Position numbers and translations under genes: made by a program. A stretch of DNA of 64,000 nucleotides. Origin: Diphasiastrum complanatum (taxonomy: Eukaryota > Streptophyta > Lycopodiopsida > Lycopodiales > Lycopodiaceae). Below are positions 34,254 through 47,754 of this stretch, piece by piece. The stretch is taken from positions 22,941,005-23,005,004 of the forward strand of contig CM055092.1 of assembly GCA_029204225.1 (NCBI GenBank), written 5' to 3'. Positions within the stretch are counted from its first letter, which is position 1. Each line of letters starts with the position of its first letter. The notes under the pieces are model-generated. The model saw only the letters and a list, made by a program, of their open reading frames with translations, was not told the origin of the DNA and did no database searches.

Positions 34254-36080
34254 TTGCGGTTTCATAAGTATGTTTCGGGTCTAAGAGGACGTTGCGGTTT
34301 CGTGATTACATTACGGTTCTATGGGGACGTTGCAGTTTACGTATTATGGAAGGAGCTGAGCAGAGGCCACAACATGGATTATGTTGATGATGAACACATC
34401 AAGAAATTCTTACAGACAGCCAAGAATTTTTCACCGGCACTACAACACGGTATAGAGTTTATCTGGCAATATCAGCATTTGCAGAACCAAGCAGCATACT
34501 AGCACGGAGTATATGTGCAACAAGCTGATAGATTGAAGATTGCAGAGGAAGAAGCACCTAGGATATGACAATATCAAATGCAAATAAATGAGCTGACAAC
34601 GTAGTTGAAGAGTGTATAGGAGTAGCTATGCCAAAAGACCAAAGATAACAATGTGCTTCGAGAACAAAATGCACATTACTTTGACCAGATTACTCAATTA
34701 CAGAAGGAGCTCTATATAGTGCAGACTGCTAAAGAGATTGTTGAGTATGAACGAGAATTGTTGAATGCCCAAATCTCGAAAATCACTGCAGGAGGGCCAG
34801 TACGTGTTGATAATGCGAGGCTAAAGGAAAGGGCCAAAACAATCTTACACACGAGGGTAGCCGACAAGCTGGAGCAGCTTATGGAGGAAGAAGGCTTTTT
34901 GAGAGATGAGAATATCGAGTTACATGCCTATGAGAATATTCTTGAAGGAAACTTACACGCCTATCACCACTGAATGGCTGAACAAAATGGTGTTGACAAA
35001 GCAAACACTGCGATCGGTATCAGACATCATAGATGACAATCAGAATCTTTTACTCAAGCCATTGTGTTATAGATTGGCCACCCCCCCACCAAAATTTAGG
35101 GTTTTGTCATCACCATCTATGATGATGAGATACAAACTGATTGCGATCGATTCATAGGGTAGAGATGAATATGTGACTCACTGTTCAGGAATGCATACCT
35201 CATGTGAAAGCGAGAGTGAACACCACAGCAAAGACATCAAAAAGAGGAAGCGACAAAAGAAGGGTAACACATGAAGATTACACAAGGTTCTTCGATGGGA
35301 AACTACTTCACTACACGGCCAAGGCTTGGAACAGATTGTGGATGCTGCAAGACAGTTGGAAAAAGAAGAAACTAGAAAGAAGTACCAACGACAGCGTCGA
35401 CATCATCGGCAAGATGACTCATCTGATTCTGATTCATATACCGGTTCGGAATCAGATATTTCTTCAAGCTCAAAAGAGAGTTCATCTTATTCACATGATG
35501 GGAAACGGTCAAAGAAGCATTGCCATTGCCAGCAGTCACGAAAGATATTGTTACTATGGAATTTTGCCAAGGAAATGTTCGTTTCTGTTGAAATTGAAAT
35601 CAGGAAGGGCATTATATCAATGAATGTGCTAATGGCACGTATTGTGTGATTTGTAATGCATATAACCACTGGACGAATGACTGCAAGCAGTAAGATCTGC
35701 TGGAGCATTTGTAGTCCAAGCACACCAATGCAACAACCACAAATGCAATAGCCCTAGCATCGACAACCACCATTACAACCGATACCACCACAAATGCAGG
35801 CGTATCAAGGCCCTTATTATCAAGGGAATCAGATGCAACCCCCTTTCAATGGCAAGTGTGTTACCGACCAGATCTACCAGATGTATTTGCAATTTTTGCA
35901 ATCAGAGGAGTCACCATTATTTCAACTGTGGCATACCATCGGCAGTGTGTGGGGAACCTAGAAAGAGGATTGCCACCACCGCGACTTAATAATCATATCA
36001 ATGATCAAGACATTGTGCAAAATCAACCTCAAAACCCAGGCGAGATGAATGCTTATGAGCAACAGGCACCGGTGTAGCTG
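34254..36080 (+). pseudogene. Gypsy element G3 gag
   Basis: Helical region (34350-34500; ALQHGIEFIWQYQHLQ), coiled-coil part (34653-34973; LQKELYIVQTAKEIVEYERE), a Ser/Asp-rich part (about 35400-35510), then Cys-rich knuckles: GHYINEC...CVICNAYNHWTNDC (about 35600-35690) and CNFCNQRSHHYFNC (about 35890-35930). Frames are shifted repeatedly. It lies wholly in the spacer, single copy. Confidence 0.75.
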
Positions 36081-36221
36081 ATTACAGTGGAAGAACCACC
36101 ATTAACCGATGTACAAGCGGTGACTCAACACAAGGGTAAGGGAAATGCACCGATTCAGGAGGAAGGTGTGGAAGATGTTGAACCAAGCACCAGTCGGGTT
36201 GTTAATCCCGATATTGGTTAG

Positions 36222-36955
36222 ATGGCCAAAGTCACTCAAAATGTATTGGAACAGTTACAGCACCCATATGAGCCCAATTATCCCCGTGAGTTGGTAGATG
36301 TCGTGGCTGACCAGATTGCCGAATTTGTGCATACTTATAAATTTCAGGTGATAGTAGGACAATTGATGCAAATTGCACCCTATCCAGCGGAATCCATACA
36401 ATTAAACTTACCAAGATTTACGATGTCGAAAGGACTTCCTCCTACGCCAGTCAATGCGATTGTTCATCATCTCGGAAGAAACTTATAGCAAATTAAAGAA
36501 CATCACGCTGCATAAAATTAATTTGGTAATACATATGGCTAACCATATGTGCGATTCTCCAGCTGAGGAAATTCGGAAGATCCCTGTCTATATTAAGGGA
36601 TTTAAGTTTCTGTTGAATTTTGTTGTCACGAGGTTGCCCACGGGTTCAGATGTCTATCTGGTCCTATTAGGCCAACCCTAGCTGCGAGCTGCTAAAGCAG
36701 TACATGGTTGGGCAACGAGCATTGCAAACACATCAAGGGAGGTTGGATTCCACAGTTCGACCGGTGGGAGTTGAAACGGTTCAAGAATTGTTGTTCCAAA
36801 CAGTGACGGAGGAATCTGAAGAGAATTTGTACTTGACGAGTCTGTATCCAGATTTCATACCAGTGGCAAAAGCTCATTTATTTACAGTTATCAATCTATT
36901 TGTTGCAGAGGAAGTTAGAGCTGATTCCAAAGAATTATTGCAGAAGGATAAATAA
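36222..36955 (+). pseudogene. Gypsy element G3 protease region
   Basis: The linker (36222-36488) is followed by the retropepsin second half: ISEETYSKLKNI, IPVYIKGFKFLLNFVV and LVLLGQP (36454-36681). The catalytic Asp-Ser/Thr-Gly is not visible; an indel sits where it should be. It leads into the RT polyprotein. Confidence 0.65.
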
Positions 36956-37000
36956 GTGATAGCGTAGGATTCAACTAGAGAGCAATTTCCATAGCGTTTC

Positions 37001-38220
37001 TTGGCGATTATTGAAGAGTCCCAAATATTAAAAGAAAAGCATGTGCGGTTACATCCTACTCAAGTCTCCAGAGAAGAATTGATCAAGATTAATTTGGGGA
37101 TGGAAGACAACCCAAAGCACGTACCAATTGGTGGGAATAATGATCCAGAGTTTATTCAACGAGCAACTGAATTATTCCAGAAGTACAAGGCCATATTTGG
37201 ATGGTCTTATGATGAACTCAGAGGTGTACCAAAGAAAATCTATCAACACACGATCGATGTCACCATTGATGCACAACCTATACGACAACAACGCTATAGG
37301 ATGAACCCAAAGCATGTGGAAAGAGTCATAGCCGAAATAGAGAAACTTGTGAAAGTTGATTTTATATACGCTATTGACTATATACCATGGTTAAGCCCCA
37401 TTGTGATAGTACCGAAGAAGGACAGTAATCTACGGGTATGTGTGGATTACCGTAAGCTCATTTCATTCTGTGGGTCATGAGTTATACAGTTTCTTGGATG
37501 GGTTTAGTGGGTAGAATCAAATATAGATCACTGAGAAGGATACCGAGAAGACTGCTTTCATCATAGAATGGAGAGTGTATGTCTATAAAGTAATGCCATT
37601 CAGATTAAAGGACTCACCAGCAGCTTTCCAGAAGGTTATGACAAAAGCATTTTATGATTACTTTGATAGGTTCATGAAAAGTTTCCTGGATGATTTTTGC
37701 TTATATGGTGATGTCGAGGATCAACTGGACTATTTAGAAAAATGTTTTCAGCAGTGTTACGAGTTCGGAATAAGTTTGAATCTAAACAAATGCACTTTCT
37801 GCATAAGACGTGGAGTTTTGCTTGGGCAAATCATTTCAAAAGAGGGTCTATCAATTGATCTAGCAAAGATCAAGGTGATTAAGAATATGCGGGTTCCAAA
37901 GTCTCCGAAAGAGATGCAATCCTTGGGAATGACGAGGTATCATCGTCGTTACATTTACGCATATTCGAATAGAACTCGTGTTATATGAGCTTTTGACAAA
38001 AGGAGCGGTGTACTAAATCACTATTAAGTGTTATAAAGCATTTAAGGATTTGGTTAACGCATTGGTGAATGCACCTATTCTTCAACCGCCAGATTGGAGT
38101 AAACCATTTCATGTGCACTGTGATGCTTCATAGGTAGCAGTTGGTTGCGTATTAGTACAACCAGGAGAAGAGAAAGGATATGATCATCCAGTATACTATG
38201 CAAGCAAGTAGCTAACGCCA
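37001..38220 (+). pseudogene. Gypsy element G3 RT/RNase H, right copy, continuous with spacer
   Basis: RT connection (37001-37480; FGWSYDELRGVP, MNPKHVERVIAEIEKL, LSPIVIVPKKD, VCVDYRKL), an internal loss, then HELYSFLDGFSG, the open stretch 37575-37988 with VMPFRLKDSPAAFQKVM and FLDDFCLYG, then RNase H start (PFHVHCDAS, PVYYASK). TAG stops stand at Gln positions (ASK*LTP). The arm boundary at 37293 falls inside this ORF without a break, so this side keeps the older arrangement. No 3' LTR was found. Confidence 0.85.
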
Positions 38221-39934
38221 ATAGAGAGAATTCCTCTCTCACGCAAAGGGAGGCATTCGAAAGGGAAAAAAATAATTCATTGGTTCATTCGGAGAAGAGG
38301 AGTTTTTTTCTCTTGTTTTCTTGGTTATGAGCAGAGAACATTTTTAGTGTTCTGGTGATGAAGAGAGGCATGGAGTCTTCTGATGCATTGTCTCTCATTT
38401 GTGATGAATAGTAGAACATTGTGGATGATTCCATGGTCTCCAAAGACTGGCGTTAAATACTATGCTATCTGCAGATTTATTGATCTTTGGAATATGATCA
38501 CGTAAAGAAGAAGCATTTCTCAAACTCTCTCTCTCATGAGACTCTGTCTGCGCTCCTACCTGTTCCTCCTCCGCTGATCAGTCTGTATTTCTAATCGCAC
38601 ACACAGCCAGTGCATAATGAGTGATCTATTTTTTCTATGACAAAATGGTTGTATCACTTTGCTCTAAAGACAGTCTCTAATCGTTGCTCCCTATCTCTCT
38701 CTTGAAATCACTCACACACACAAACCTCCTCACAAACAGCCACTCTCTCTTTCTCTCTCCTTCACCGCTCCCTATCTGCCTATGCATCTGCTCTCCATTT
38801 GCCTGTAGCCATAGATCTACCCCTCTCTCTCTCTACCTCACGGCCAGCGCTACCATCACTCCCTCACCCGAACTCTCTCCCTGCTTGCGATCTCTACTCC
38901 AACTATCCCTCTGCTACAATCATCTCTCATTCTCCCTGTGACCCCTCTTCCTTTCATTTTCAACTCATTGGTAAAATAAAGAACATGACCCGGCAAAGTA
39001 AAAGATTGGAACGGCAGTGTGAAAGGAATTTGGTGCATTCATAGAAAATATTCAAAGTGACTTTGAAACAATGAATTATCTATTGGACTAGACCTATTCA
39101 GGAAAAGACCTTAGCCTATGGACAGTCTCTTGAAACTTAAGTCAGAGTAAAAATACTGAGATAATTTTCATTGCTCATCTTTGTTTTTACTCATGTCCTA
39201 AATCACTTCATAATACAAATAGAAGATGAGTAAATGTTATTCTGTGTATTATTTCAATGACTATGAATGGAATTCAAGAATGGGAATCTGATTAGTCTAT
39301 GTATACTAAATGTGTAATGCAATAAGACTAACGGATTTACCTTTTGCAGTAAGAACTATAGTTTTACAGTCAATAGTAATTCATTGATTTACTGTCTGAG
39401 TTAAAAAACAATCAACATAAAATAGATTTCAGTCTCTATTTTGGTTTACAGAATATGCTACATGCTTAACAAACATAATGGCAATTTACAAGCACAATAA
39501 ATCCCATATTGCTAATCCATTGAAAAACATGGAAAAGCTACCGCTCAAAGTGGTTGAAAAACACCATTAGAGCTATATATATATTATATATTTCCAAAAC
39601 CACATACATTATCATGATAAAATCATTGAAAAAGATGGTCAAGCTTTCGTAGATAGATCATGGAAATTGCATCAAAGATTGAATCAAATTAAGTTTGCTT
39701 GATTGGAGAGAACACAAGAATTAGTAAATGAAAAATATTTATATCATTGAAAAGAATATTTGAGATGGATTACTTATGAGGTGAATGAGTTCAAACTTAA
39801 GTTACCTTCTAGTATAATCTATGGCAATATCCAAACTAGAAACCCAATGACCAGCTTCATAATCATACCAAAACCCCGCTATAATGTTATGAATACTATT
39901 AAGCAACACACCAAACGTACCACATGTCTCATGT
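38221..39934. other. No confident gene; mirror of 25450-27129
   Basis: CT-rich stretch at 38640-38900 (Ser/Leu/Pro frame), then AT-rich sequence. Matches the left arm throughout. Confidence 0.5.
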
Positions 39935-40085
<151 letters not shown>

Positions 40086-40110
40086 ATTCCTGCCTTAACA
40101 TCCTTTCAGG

Positions 40111-40322
40111 TTGCTCATGATGCAGATCTTATTTTATATGATCAAAAAGGAATAAAACTCATTCCTAATACAGAAGAAGGCAATATTATAGCAGAGATTC
40201 CTCTTGCCTTAGAAGGCATTGAGGCCCTTTCCAAAACAAAGGAGGGTGAGATTATAGAAGGAGTTGGTCACTTATCAGTTCCTAATACTGATAAAGAAAA
40301 TATAGAGAAATTGACTGAATAG
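40111..40322 (+). CDS. Unidentified small ORF, right copy
   Basis: Open frame of about 70 codons without a clear ATG at its start, reading DADLILYDQKGIKLIPNTEE and ending ENIEKLTE. Gly/Glu/Ile-rich; family unknown. It is conserved in the left arm up to the telomeric insertion. It may be an exon of a larger gene, with a possible acceptor just upstream (CCTTTCAG, 40102-40109). Confidence 0.4.
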
Positions 40323-40501
40323 AGATCTATTTGTAAATAGTTATTCATTTTACATGTAAACAACCTGTTTATGGGTTTTTTTTATTGATATCAATATAGA
40401 TTCTTATAATCAGGTTGTGTTCATAGTGTAATACTGGAATGCAATTTTCTATATTGATAAAAAAGACACGATGATTGGCATGTATTTGCTGTTAGTGAAT
40501 C

Positions 40502-41836
40502 TTAATGTTCTTCCATAAGTTGGATTGTTTCGCCAATATCTCTGCATTTGATCTCGAGCTCATGTCTTTTACATACCTGCATAAAGCTTAAAAAGTTAGT
40601 TACAATTAGCACAAAGATTGTATTAGGAAGTTTTGATTGAAACTATTCATAAAAGATCGAGTGTTTACAGTTACTTACGAGTTTACCATTGAAAATGAAT
40701 CTGAAGTCTGAATGTACATGATCTTGTAGAAGCAATAGTTCTCGTCTGATGTAGTTTAGACTCCAATATTCTTCCACCTCAACACACATAAAAACGGCAT
40801 CATTGTATATAATTTCAATATTTTTTCGTTTTAAATGTCCACTGGCTTTCAAGTCTTGATCGAGTGGCACTCATTTAGCTTTATTTTTTTTCCATCTTTG
40901 ATAATGGAAGCATAAGCTCAACATTTGTTTTTCAATTTGATAACGGAAGCACATGGAAGACATTTTAATCCTGCATTCTAATTCTCCATCTGATCTTTTG
41001 TCCCAACCTTCATCCATAAGTTCAGATAATAAACTATCTGATAAATTTTTGCATACAAACATCGTTGGAGTTTTGTGTACATTGACACTTGAAAAGAAAT
41101 CCACAAATATATTCAAGGAAATAAACCAACTCAATTTTACTGTTTTTGATCCCGTGCTCATTTTTAATGAATTTTTTACATCATTATATATCTTGCAACG
41201 AAATGATTCTGAAACTGTAGCATCTAGTGCAATCCATTCTAGGTAATGGAATTGGTATTATTTGTCCAAAATTTTCTTTTGTATCAGGAATGTACATTGA
41301 TTCATCAGAAAAGATCCCACTATCAGCTAGAACTTTTGCAGTTCTACCTCGATATTGCAGCTGTCCAATATTAGTGTGAATAACATCTAACACACCTGCT
41401 AAAGGTCCACTCAGCTCCCATTCATTTATATTGGATGGATGTAAATCTACAAGAGAAAAATGATCAGATTGACAAGTTTACTATTAGATATTTATGAATG
41501 ACAAAAATCAAAGTATCAAAAATATCAATACTCATAGTTGCTTTTTTTGTGATTCTGACGGTTGAATCCTTGCACATTTATCTCTAAATGCATATATACT
41601 TGGACTAGAATTTCAGAAATAGATATTCTTCCTGATGATGTTCTGAAATCCAAAATTCTAGCCTTCCAATAAGATCGAAATGATAGTTTTGACCTTTTTC
41701 TTTTTTGAAATGCTGCTCTTGAAAATATTCAAGATTTTTTTGAATATTTTATTGGCACCCATAATCCATTATCATCTGTCTCATTGAATAGAAGCACAGA
41801 GTCGATTGATCAGCATGGCTTCCTTGATGGCGCCAT
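40502..41836 (-). pseudogene. Unidentified host-like gene with intron, right copy
   Basis: Mirror of 23557-24902, from ATG 41836. The upstream intron keeps its TTCTCTTGTAG acceptor, and the segment LAGVLDVIHTNIGQLQYRG and PDTKENFGQIIPIPLPRMD is open. The first exon instead has a stop and a small rearrangement (KYSKKS*IFSRAAF). So neither arm has a fully intact copy. Confidence 0.45.
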
Positions 41837-42109
41837 TTAAAAATTGCATGCAAAATCTGAAACAATGAACTATGAATCTAAAAATTTGCGTAGACAAAAA
41901 GCCATGAATCTGAAAAAATGTGTTGGCAAAAATTGGAAACACTGATCTATTTGGCACCACAAATTAACTTTGGTTAACCATGCTAACCATGATTTTACCA
42001 TGCATATACGGTACATTGATTTTCTCATCTCAACCATCTGTCATATTCATTTTCAATATTTTTGGGTCTCTTCAGACAGTGATGAGTTAAGGAAAGAGCT
42101 AACTCATCA

Positions 42110-42563
42110 ATGGAGACGATACAACTTCTTCCTTGGAAAAGGTTGTTGCTAAATGATTGCTTTGATCATATGGAAAAGGATGTTGCTAGGTGCATGCATG
42201 AAGGAGTTGGTTCTTCTACATTCTTTTGTGATGAGTCCAAGAAAGTCATTTTGCAGCAGCAAGTGGAGTCACATGTCTTCATAAAGACAGTAGATCAAAT
42301 GGTTCTATCAAGAGACTTGGTGAGGGAGATAGTCACAAGTCAAGAAGAAGAGAAGTATGTGAAGATTTCAAAGTAGGATGCACTTTGAATGATGTCATTG
42401 TGAATGATAGTGAGGAAGAATCATTATCATATGAGTCATTAGCTAAATCATTGAGTAGAAGTTCTTGTTTGAAAAAAATAGTACTTCGATCATCCTTATG
42501 TTGAAGGTACTAATCATTTTTTTCATGGCTTCTAATGTTTTTGAGATTTCTACTTCTTATTGA
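42110..42563 (+). pseudogene. Unidentified ORF, right copy, frameshifted
   Basis: Same start METIQLLPWKRLL as the left ORF at 22833-23276. A shift after DESKKVI moves the frame, then the C-terminal half continues in another frame (CTLNDVIVNDSEEESLSYES). Confidence 0.4.
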
Positions 42564-42676
42564 TAAAAATGAAGCAAAATAATCCCATTTTATCCTAGAA
42601 ATGACGGAGAAAAATAGCCATGTTTGGATTTGTGAGGAACATAATTTGAACTCAATGTAGCAGCAACATGTTCAAA

Positions 42677-43210
42677 ACTCCATCAATTACCCCCAAAATT
42701 CTTCACACGTGTGAAAGTATGGTTTGCTGCTGCCTGTGTACTATACCTACAACTCCAAACTCATTCAACCATTACAAAAAATCATAAGCCAATAGCATTC
42801 ATCAATCAAATCATAAACTCAAACTAGTCATTTTGCTCATACTATTGGATGGAAATCTCATCACATATTTTTACATGTAGAGCTTAGATCTGAGCATATT
42901 AGGGCTTCTATGTATTCATCATAACCTAACCCTAACATCTAACCTAAAGATCCACTTGATCCACCCTATTTAGGATCAATGGCTTGAGATCCAAAAACAA
43001 TGATAAAAATGCTATTTTTAGCTCCTACTTTTTCTCTACCCTATCTATGAACTTTTTGGACATATCCCAAAGGTACCATTCCAAAGATAGGTTAACGATT
43101 TGAATTAGAACAAGGTATCCTATGCTTTGGGCACGTGTAACATCCCACAACATGGCCTCAAAGTCATTTACAAGTGGTAATTGTGCAAACCAGCTTGTGT
43201 AAATTTAACA
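42677..43210 (-). mobile_element. 3' LTR of copia B (right)
   Basis: Mirror of 22196-22705. It begins TGTTAAATTT at 43210 next to the polypurine tract. It has about 20 extra bases near 42940 compared with the left, in CCTAAC-rich sequence. Confidence 0.6.
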
Positions 43211-44615
43211 CTCCTCCTCACAACTAGTTTGAAAATAACATAGAGTTGTTTATCAACCCTAAGGCTGGTCTTAGCTTCACAAATGAAGCTCTTTTAAGTG
43301 GTTTAGTGAGGATATCAGCAATACATTCACTACTTGCCACATGCTCCAAAGATATCTCCTTTGATTTCACCTTCTCTCTCACGAAATTACGAGAGATCTC
43401 AATATGTTTTGACCTTGCATGGAGGATTGGACTGGCTGAAATGTTGTCATTGTAGAGATTTGGGCTGAAATGTTGTCATTATAGAGAGTTGGAACAATAT
43501 CTAAACTCATGACTTTCAGCTCCATAAGTAGTCTTTTGATCCATAATAGCTTCTTTGTTGTAGTGGTGAGAGCTTTATACTTGGCTTCGGTTGAAGAAAG
43601 ATGGTTTCGTGTTTCTTTGACAACCAAGAAACCACTCCTCCATAGGAATTTGTAAACAACCTATCCCTTTTGTCACTTGCAAAATCCAAGTCACTAAAGG
43701 CATGCAAATCAATGACATCTCCTCTATAGAGAATTCTGTGATCTAGAGTACCCGAGATGTATCTCAAGATCCTTTTAGCATTTTTCCAATGTATCACTAA
43801 TGGATATTGCATATATTGACTTAGCCTACACACACTAAAGCATACATCATGCCTACCATTTAAGAATGCATTAGAAACATCCATTTAAAAGAGCATCCAA
43901 CCAAAATGTAAAGCAAGTGCAAGAACTAACCTTATTGTGACCATCTTGGCCACGGGTGCAAAAGTTTCTTTAAAATCTATGCCCTTTGCTTGAGCATATC
44001 CTTTGGAAACTAAACTTGTCTTGTGTTTGCTTACACTTCCATTCATATTGAGTTTTAGCTTAAAAATCCATTTACATCGAATCACATTCTTAAGAGGTCT
44101 ATCAACAAGGATCCATGTGCCATTCTCCATCAAAGCATTATATTCATCTATCATAGCTTGAAACCATTCATTTGAGCTCAATGCATCTTTTACACATGAA
44201 GGTTCTTCAAAACTTGAAATGAGTGCAAAGGATGAAGATGGATTACCCTCAGCTTTCTTTCCCTTTTCTTGGTATGTGATCCACAATGGCTCCATCCTTA
44301 CCCTTGATGATATTCTTGGAGTGATTGGTTCATTTGGCTCTAGCTCCTCCTCAAGATCTATGACATCTTGATCCTCGGCCACCTCCCTCTAGATAGGTGA
44401 TTTGACTGAGCCGTCAGTAAGTTTATGCATAGTATCCTCATGAAAAATGATATCTTTAGAAACCACAAACTTGTTTGAAGATGGAATGTATACCTTATAT
44501 CCCTTGCTTGCCTTGCCATACCCGAGCGTAATACCTTTTATTGATGATGGATCTTCCTTGGCCCTTTTCTGCAAAGGTCTATGCACATAGAAAATGCATC
44601 CAAACACCTATTGGA
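43211..44615 (-). pseudogene. Copia element B, right copy
   Basis: Same structure and same internal RT deletion as 20791-22195 (AFLNGRHDVCFSVC), so the deletion came before the arm duplication. Its frame runs further through RNase H (QPKPSIKLSPLQ) than in the left arm. Stops at SPI*REV and LF*MDV are shared. Confidence 0.85.
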
Positions 44616-46111
44616 ATCAGCCAACAGAGGCTTGAATCCTAATGATTTCAGGGCTTGATCTTTCTTCTTGTACCATTGTCAGGCTGATTGTTTCAGACCG
44701 TAGATACTTCTATGCATTCTACATGCATAGTCAGGAAGTGAACTCGAGACATATTCTGGGGGTTGATCCATATAGACCTCTTCGTCTAGTTCGCCATGCA
44801 AGAAGGTTGTCTTCTCATCCACAATGTGGATCCTAAGGTCATAAGCTGTAGCATATGCAAATAACAGACATAGGGACAAATGTTTGACGACAGAAGAGAA
44901 GGCTTCAGAGTAGTCAATATCATATCTCTGAGAAAATCCCTTCGCTACAAGCCTTGCCTTGTATTTTGTGACATTCCCATCTAGTCCGTATTTGAGCTTG
45001 AAAACCCATTTGCATTTGACAATCTTGCGCTTATGTGGTAATGGCTCCAACGTCCATACCTGGTTCTTTCTCGTGGACTCCATCTCTTCATTCATGGCTT
45101 GGATCCATCTGTCCTTTTCAAGACTTACAATTGCTTCCTCAAAAGTCTATGGATCACCACTGAATCCGTAGAACTCTTCTGATATGGAAGCTGAGTTGCC
45201 TGGCACATATCTTATTGGCGCTCTTCGTGGTCTAGTCGACCTTCTAGGATATCCTTATGGGACAGCAATGCCTTTGTCTTTGTCTGCTATGCTCGGTCGG
45301 AAACCATCTTGGTTTATAGGAACTATAGCAGTAGGCTGTCTCTCGAATCGTTTTTCTTCATATTCGACGCTCAAATGGGAAACGACTCAAAAATCTTCGT
45401 TTTCGTGTTCGTCCTCTGCTCCCTCTGTCACTTGTGGCAAGTCATAGTATTGTCTCTCCAGAACTTCATAGCTGATAGGATCGTCATTGGCCATTGTCCT
45501 GCTCTCATCAAATCTGACATCTCTCACTGTTTTCACAGTGTTCGTCTCTGGCATGTAGACTATGTAGTATGACGAATTGTTCTCTCTCTGATTGCCTAAA
45601 ACTCTTCTAAAAACAAATCAAATTGATTAAAAAACAAGAGCAACTACCAAAAATCCCTGCTCGGCTTTCTCATCAAGCTTCTCTTGAAGCTTATCTGGAA
45701 TATGTGCATAAGCTGCACAGCCAAAGATTCTGATGTGAGACAGGTTGGGCTTTCTACCCCACCATAGCTCATGTGGTGTTGTGTGAGGAACACTAGACTT
45801 GCCTGTCCTATTCTGGATGTATACGGCTGTAGCTACTGCTTTAGCCCACAGTACCCTTGTAGCCTTCGAGTAGGCCATCATACATCTGGCTGCTTCCATC
45901 AGGGTCATGTTCTTTCTTTCTGCAACACCATTGTGTTGCGGTGTGTAGGTTGCAGTCCTTCTGTGAATGATGCCACGATCATTGCAAAAGCTAGTGAAAC
46001 GATTTGAGATGTATTCACCACCTCGATCTATCCTGATCTGCTTCACTTTGCTGCCTGTACATCTTTCAGCCCAATTCACATATTTTGTGAATTTGTCAAG
46101 TGCTTCAGATT
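44616..46111 (-). pseudogene. Copia element A, right copy
   Basis: Mirror of 19349-20790. The integrase frame is longer and clean (AVYIQNRTGKSSVPHTTPHE to QEKLDEKAEQGFLV), with Gln where the left has a stop. About 60 unrelated bases replace six left-arm bases near 45589-45654 and end the frame after GFLV. Confidence 0.85.
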
Positions 46112-47117
46112 ACCTCAAACCAAACTTCCTAGAAACCTTCTCTAAGCTGGAAAGATGCTAGATAGCTGCTTGTGTATCCAGCAGTAGTGTACCAAAAATA
46201 TTTTGATACAATTCGGCATCGAGGACTGGTGCCTTGACATCACTTACACTGTCCTGCTGATCATCATGAAGTTGTTCTTCTTCTTGTGGTGCTGGCTCTT
46301 GTGGTATATCAGCTTGATTCTACTCCTGGTCAGTAGTATCCTCTGCTTCTTCTTCCGTGTCCCTATTTTTCTCTGTACTGGACAATGGCGTATACTGGAA
46401 TGATGGTGAAGACATCCTCACCGAGCTGCCTTGAATTGACGATGATGATGTCTTCTCTACGGTGGTTGCCTTTGATATTTGCATCTAGGATTTAGCCTCT
46501 ACTGATGGGGCTAGCTATGGCAGCACTGGTGCAATCCTAATGTCTTCCTGCACTGTTATCCAGCATGCATACACAAAATACCCATCTACAGACCTAGCCT
46601 AGAAAATTGATTAATCTTTACTGATTTATAGAATTGCTTAAAAGCAATCTATCCAAAGACAATAGGCTCTCCATTCAGGGCTCTCAGCAGATATCTCATA
46701 TTTGTATTTGAGATAGTGTACTCTTGCTCTGGTAAAAAGATAGAAGCAAGAGCAAAGCAAATGAAGCTTTTGAGATTGGGATCTTTGATGTAAGAGAGTT
46801 TATATCCCCGTTTCTCAAGGTAAGCTTCTTCTTGGAAAACTCCGCTGCGATGTAATCTGGTTTAGTAACTGGCATACTATCGTCCATAGGCAATCCTAAG
46901 GCATGACAGTAAAATCCTTCACAATTTCTTGATTGCGGACAGTGGTGGAAATATGTCTTTCTTCTGTTTCACTCAAATTGCAGATCAACTCATGATACAA
47001 ATCGGTAAGAATTATTGATGGATCGAACTGAAGAAGTCCTTCAATTTGCACTCGTGTAGCTAGTGGTTGTAACACTGGTAACACTGGCTTTGGGTGCATT
47101 TTGAATACGATCGCCAT
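46112..47117 (-). pseudogene. G2 ORF3, right copy
   Basis: Mirror of 18343-19348, from ATG 47117 (MAIVFKMHPKP). Same truncation by copia A. Confidence 0.6.
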
Positions 47118-47754
47118 GGTGCTTGCAATTGTAAATGAGCGATGGTAGAAAAGAGCTTGATTGCAACAATTCAGAAATCAGAGAGCAAGAGTGATGGAAA
47201 GTGGTAGCGACAACAAACAAAGGTATTTGAGGTTTTAGGCATATTGATGATATTTCGGTGGATTAGACTAATATTAAATGAAAGCGTGTCCTTCATTTTA
47301 AAGGTACATACTCAATAATAAAGTGTCTAGTCCTAAAAACGAAAATAAATAAATAAATAAATAAAATACACGAATGCTTCGCTTAGTTCGCAAAAGTTCC
47401 GCTCAATGTCTGAGTCGGGTTTTTCGCATATTTCTGGCGAGAAATCTCAATAGTGAAAAATAGAATAAAGGAAAATCCCGAAAAATGCGATGGTAGAAGT
47501 GTCGCAATTTCCATATTTCTAAAAATGGTGAATGCACCATATTCCAATATGGTGTCGGATTTTTTGCAACAATGATATGGAAATGTAGCGAATGTGTCAG
47601 GTTTTTCGCTACAATACAAAACAATGAAGCGATGGTTTTGGCATTTTTGCAAAAAATTAGAACGAAGGATGCAAAGGTGTCGGGTTTATCACATGCTTCG
47701 GTGAAAATGATTGGACAAAAAATGACGGTTTTTGAAAACTGATGCATCGGAAAT
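47118..47754 (-). repeat. G2 integrase-ORF3 spacer with motif repeats (right)
   Basis: Mirror of 17706-18342, with the palindrome CACCATATTCCAATATGGTG at 47535-47554 and the GCGAAAAA/TTCGC motifs. Confidence 0.6.
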
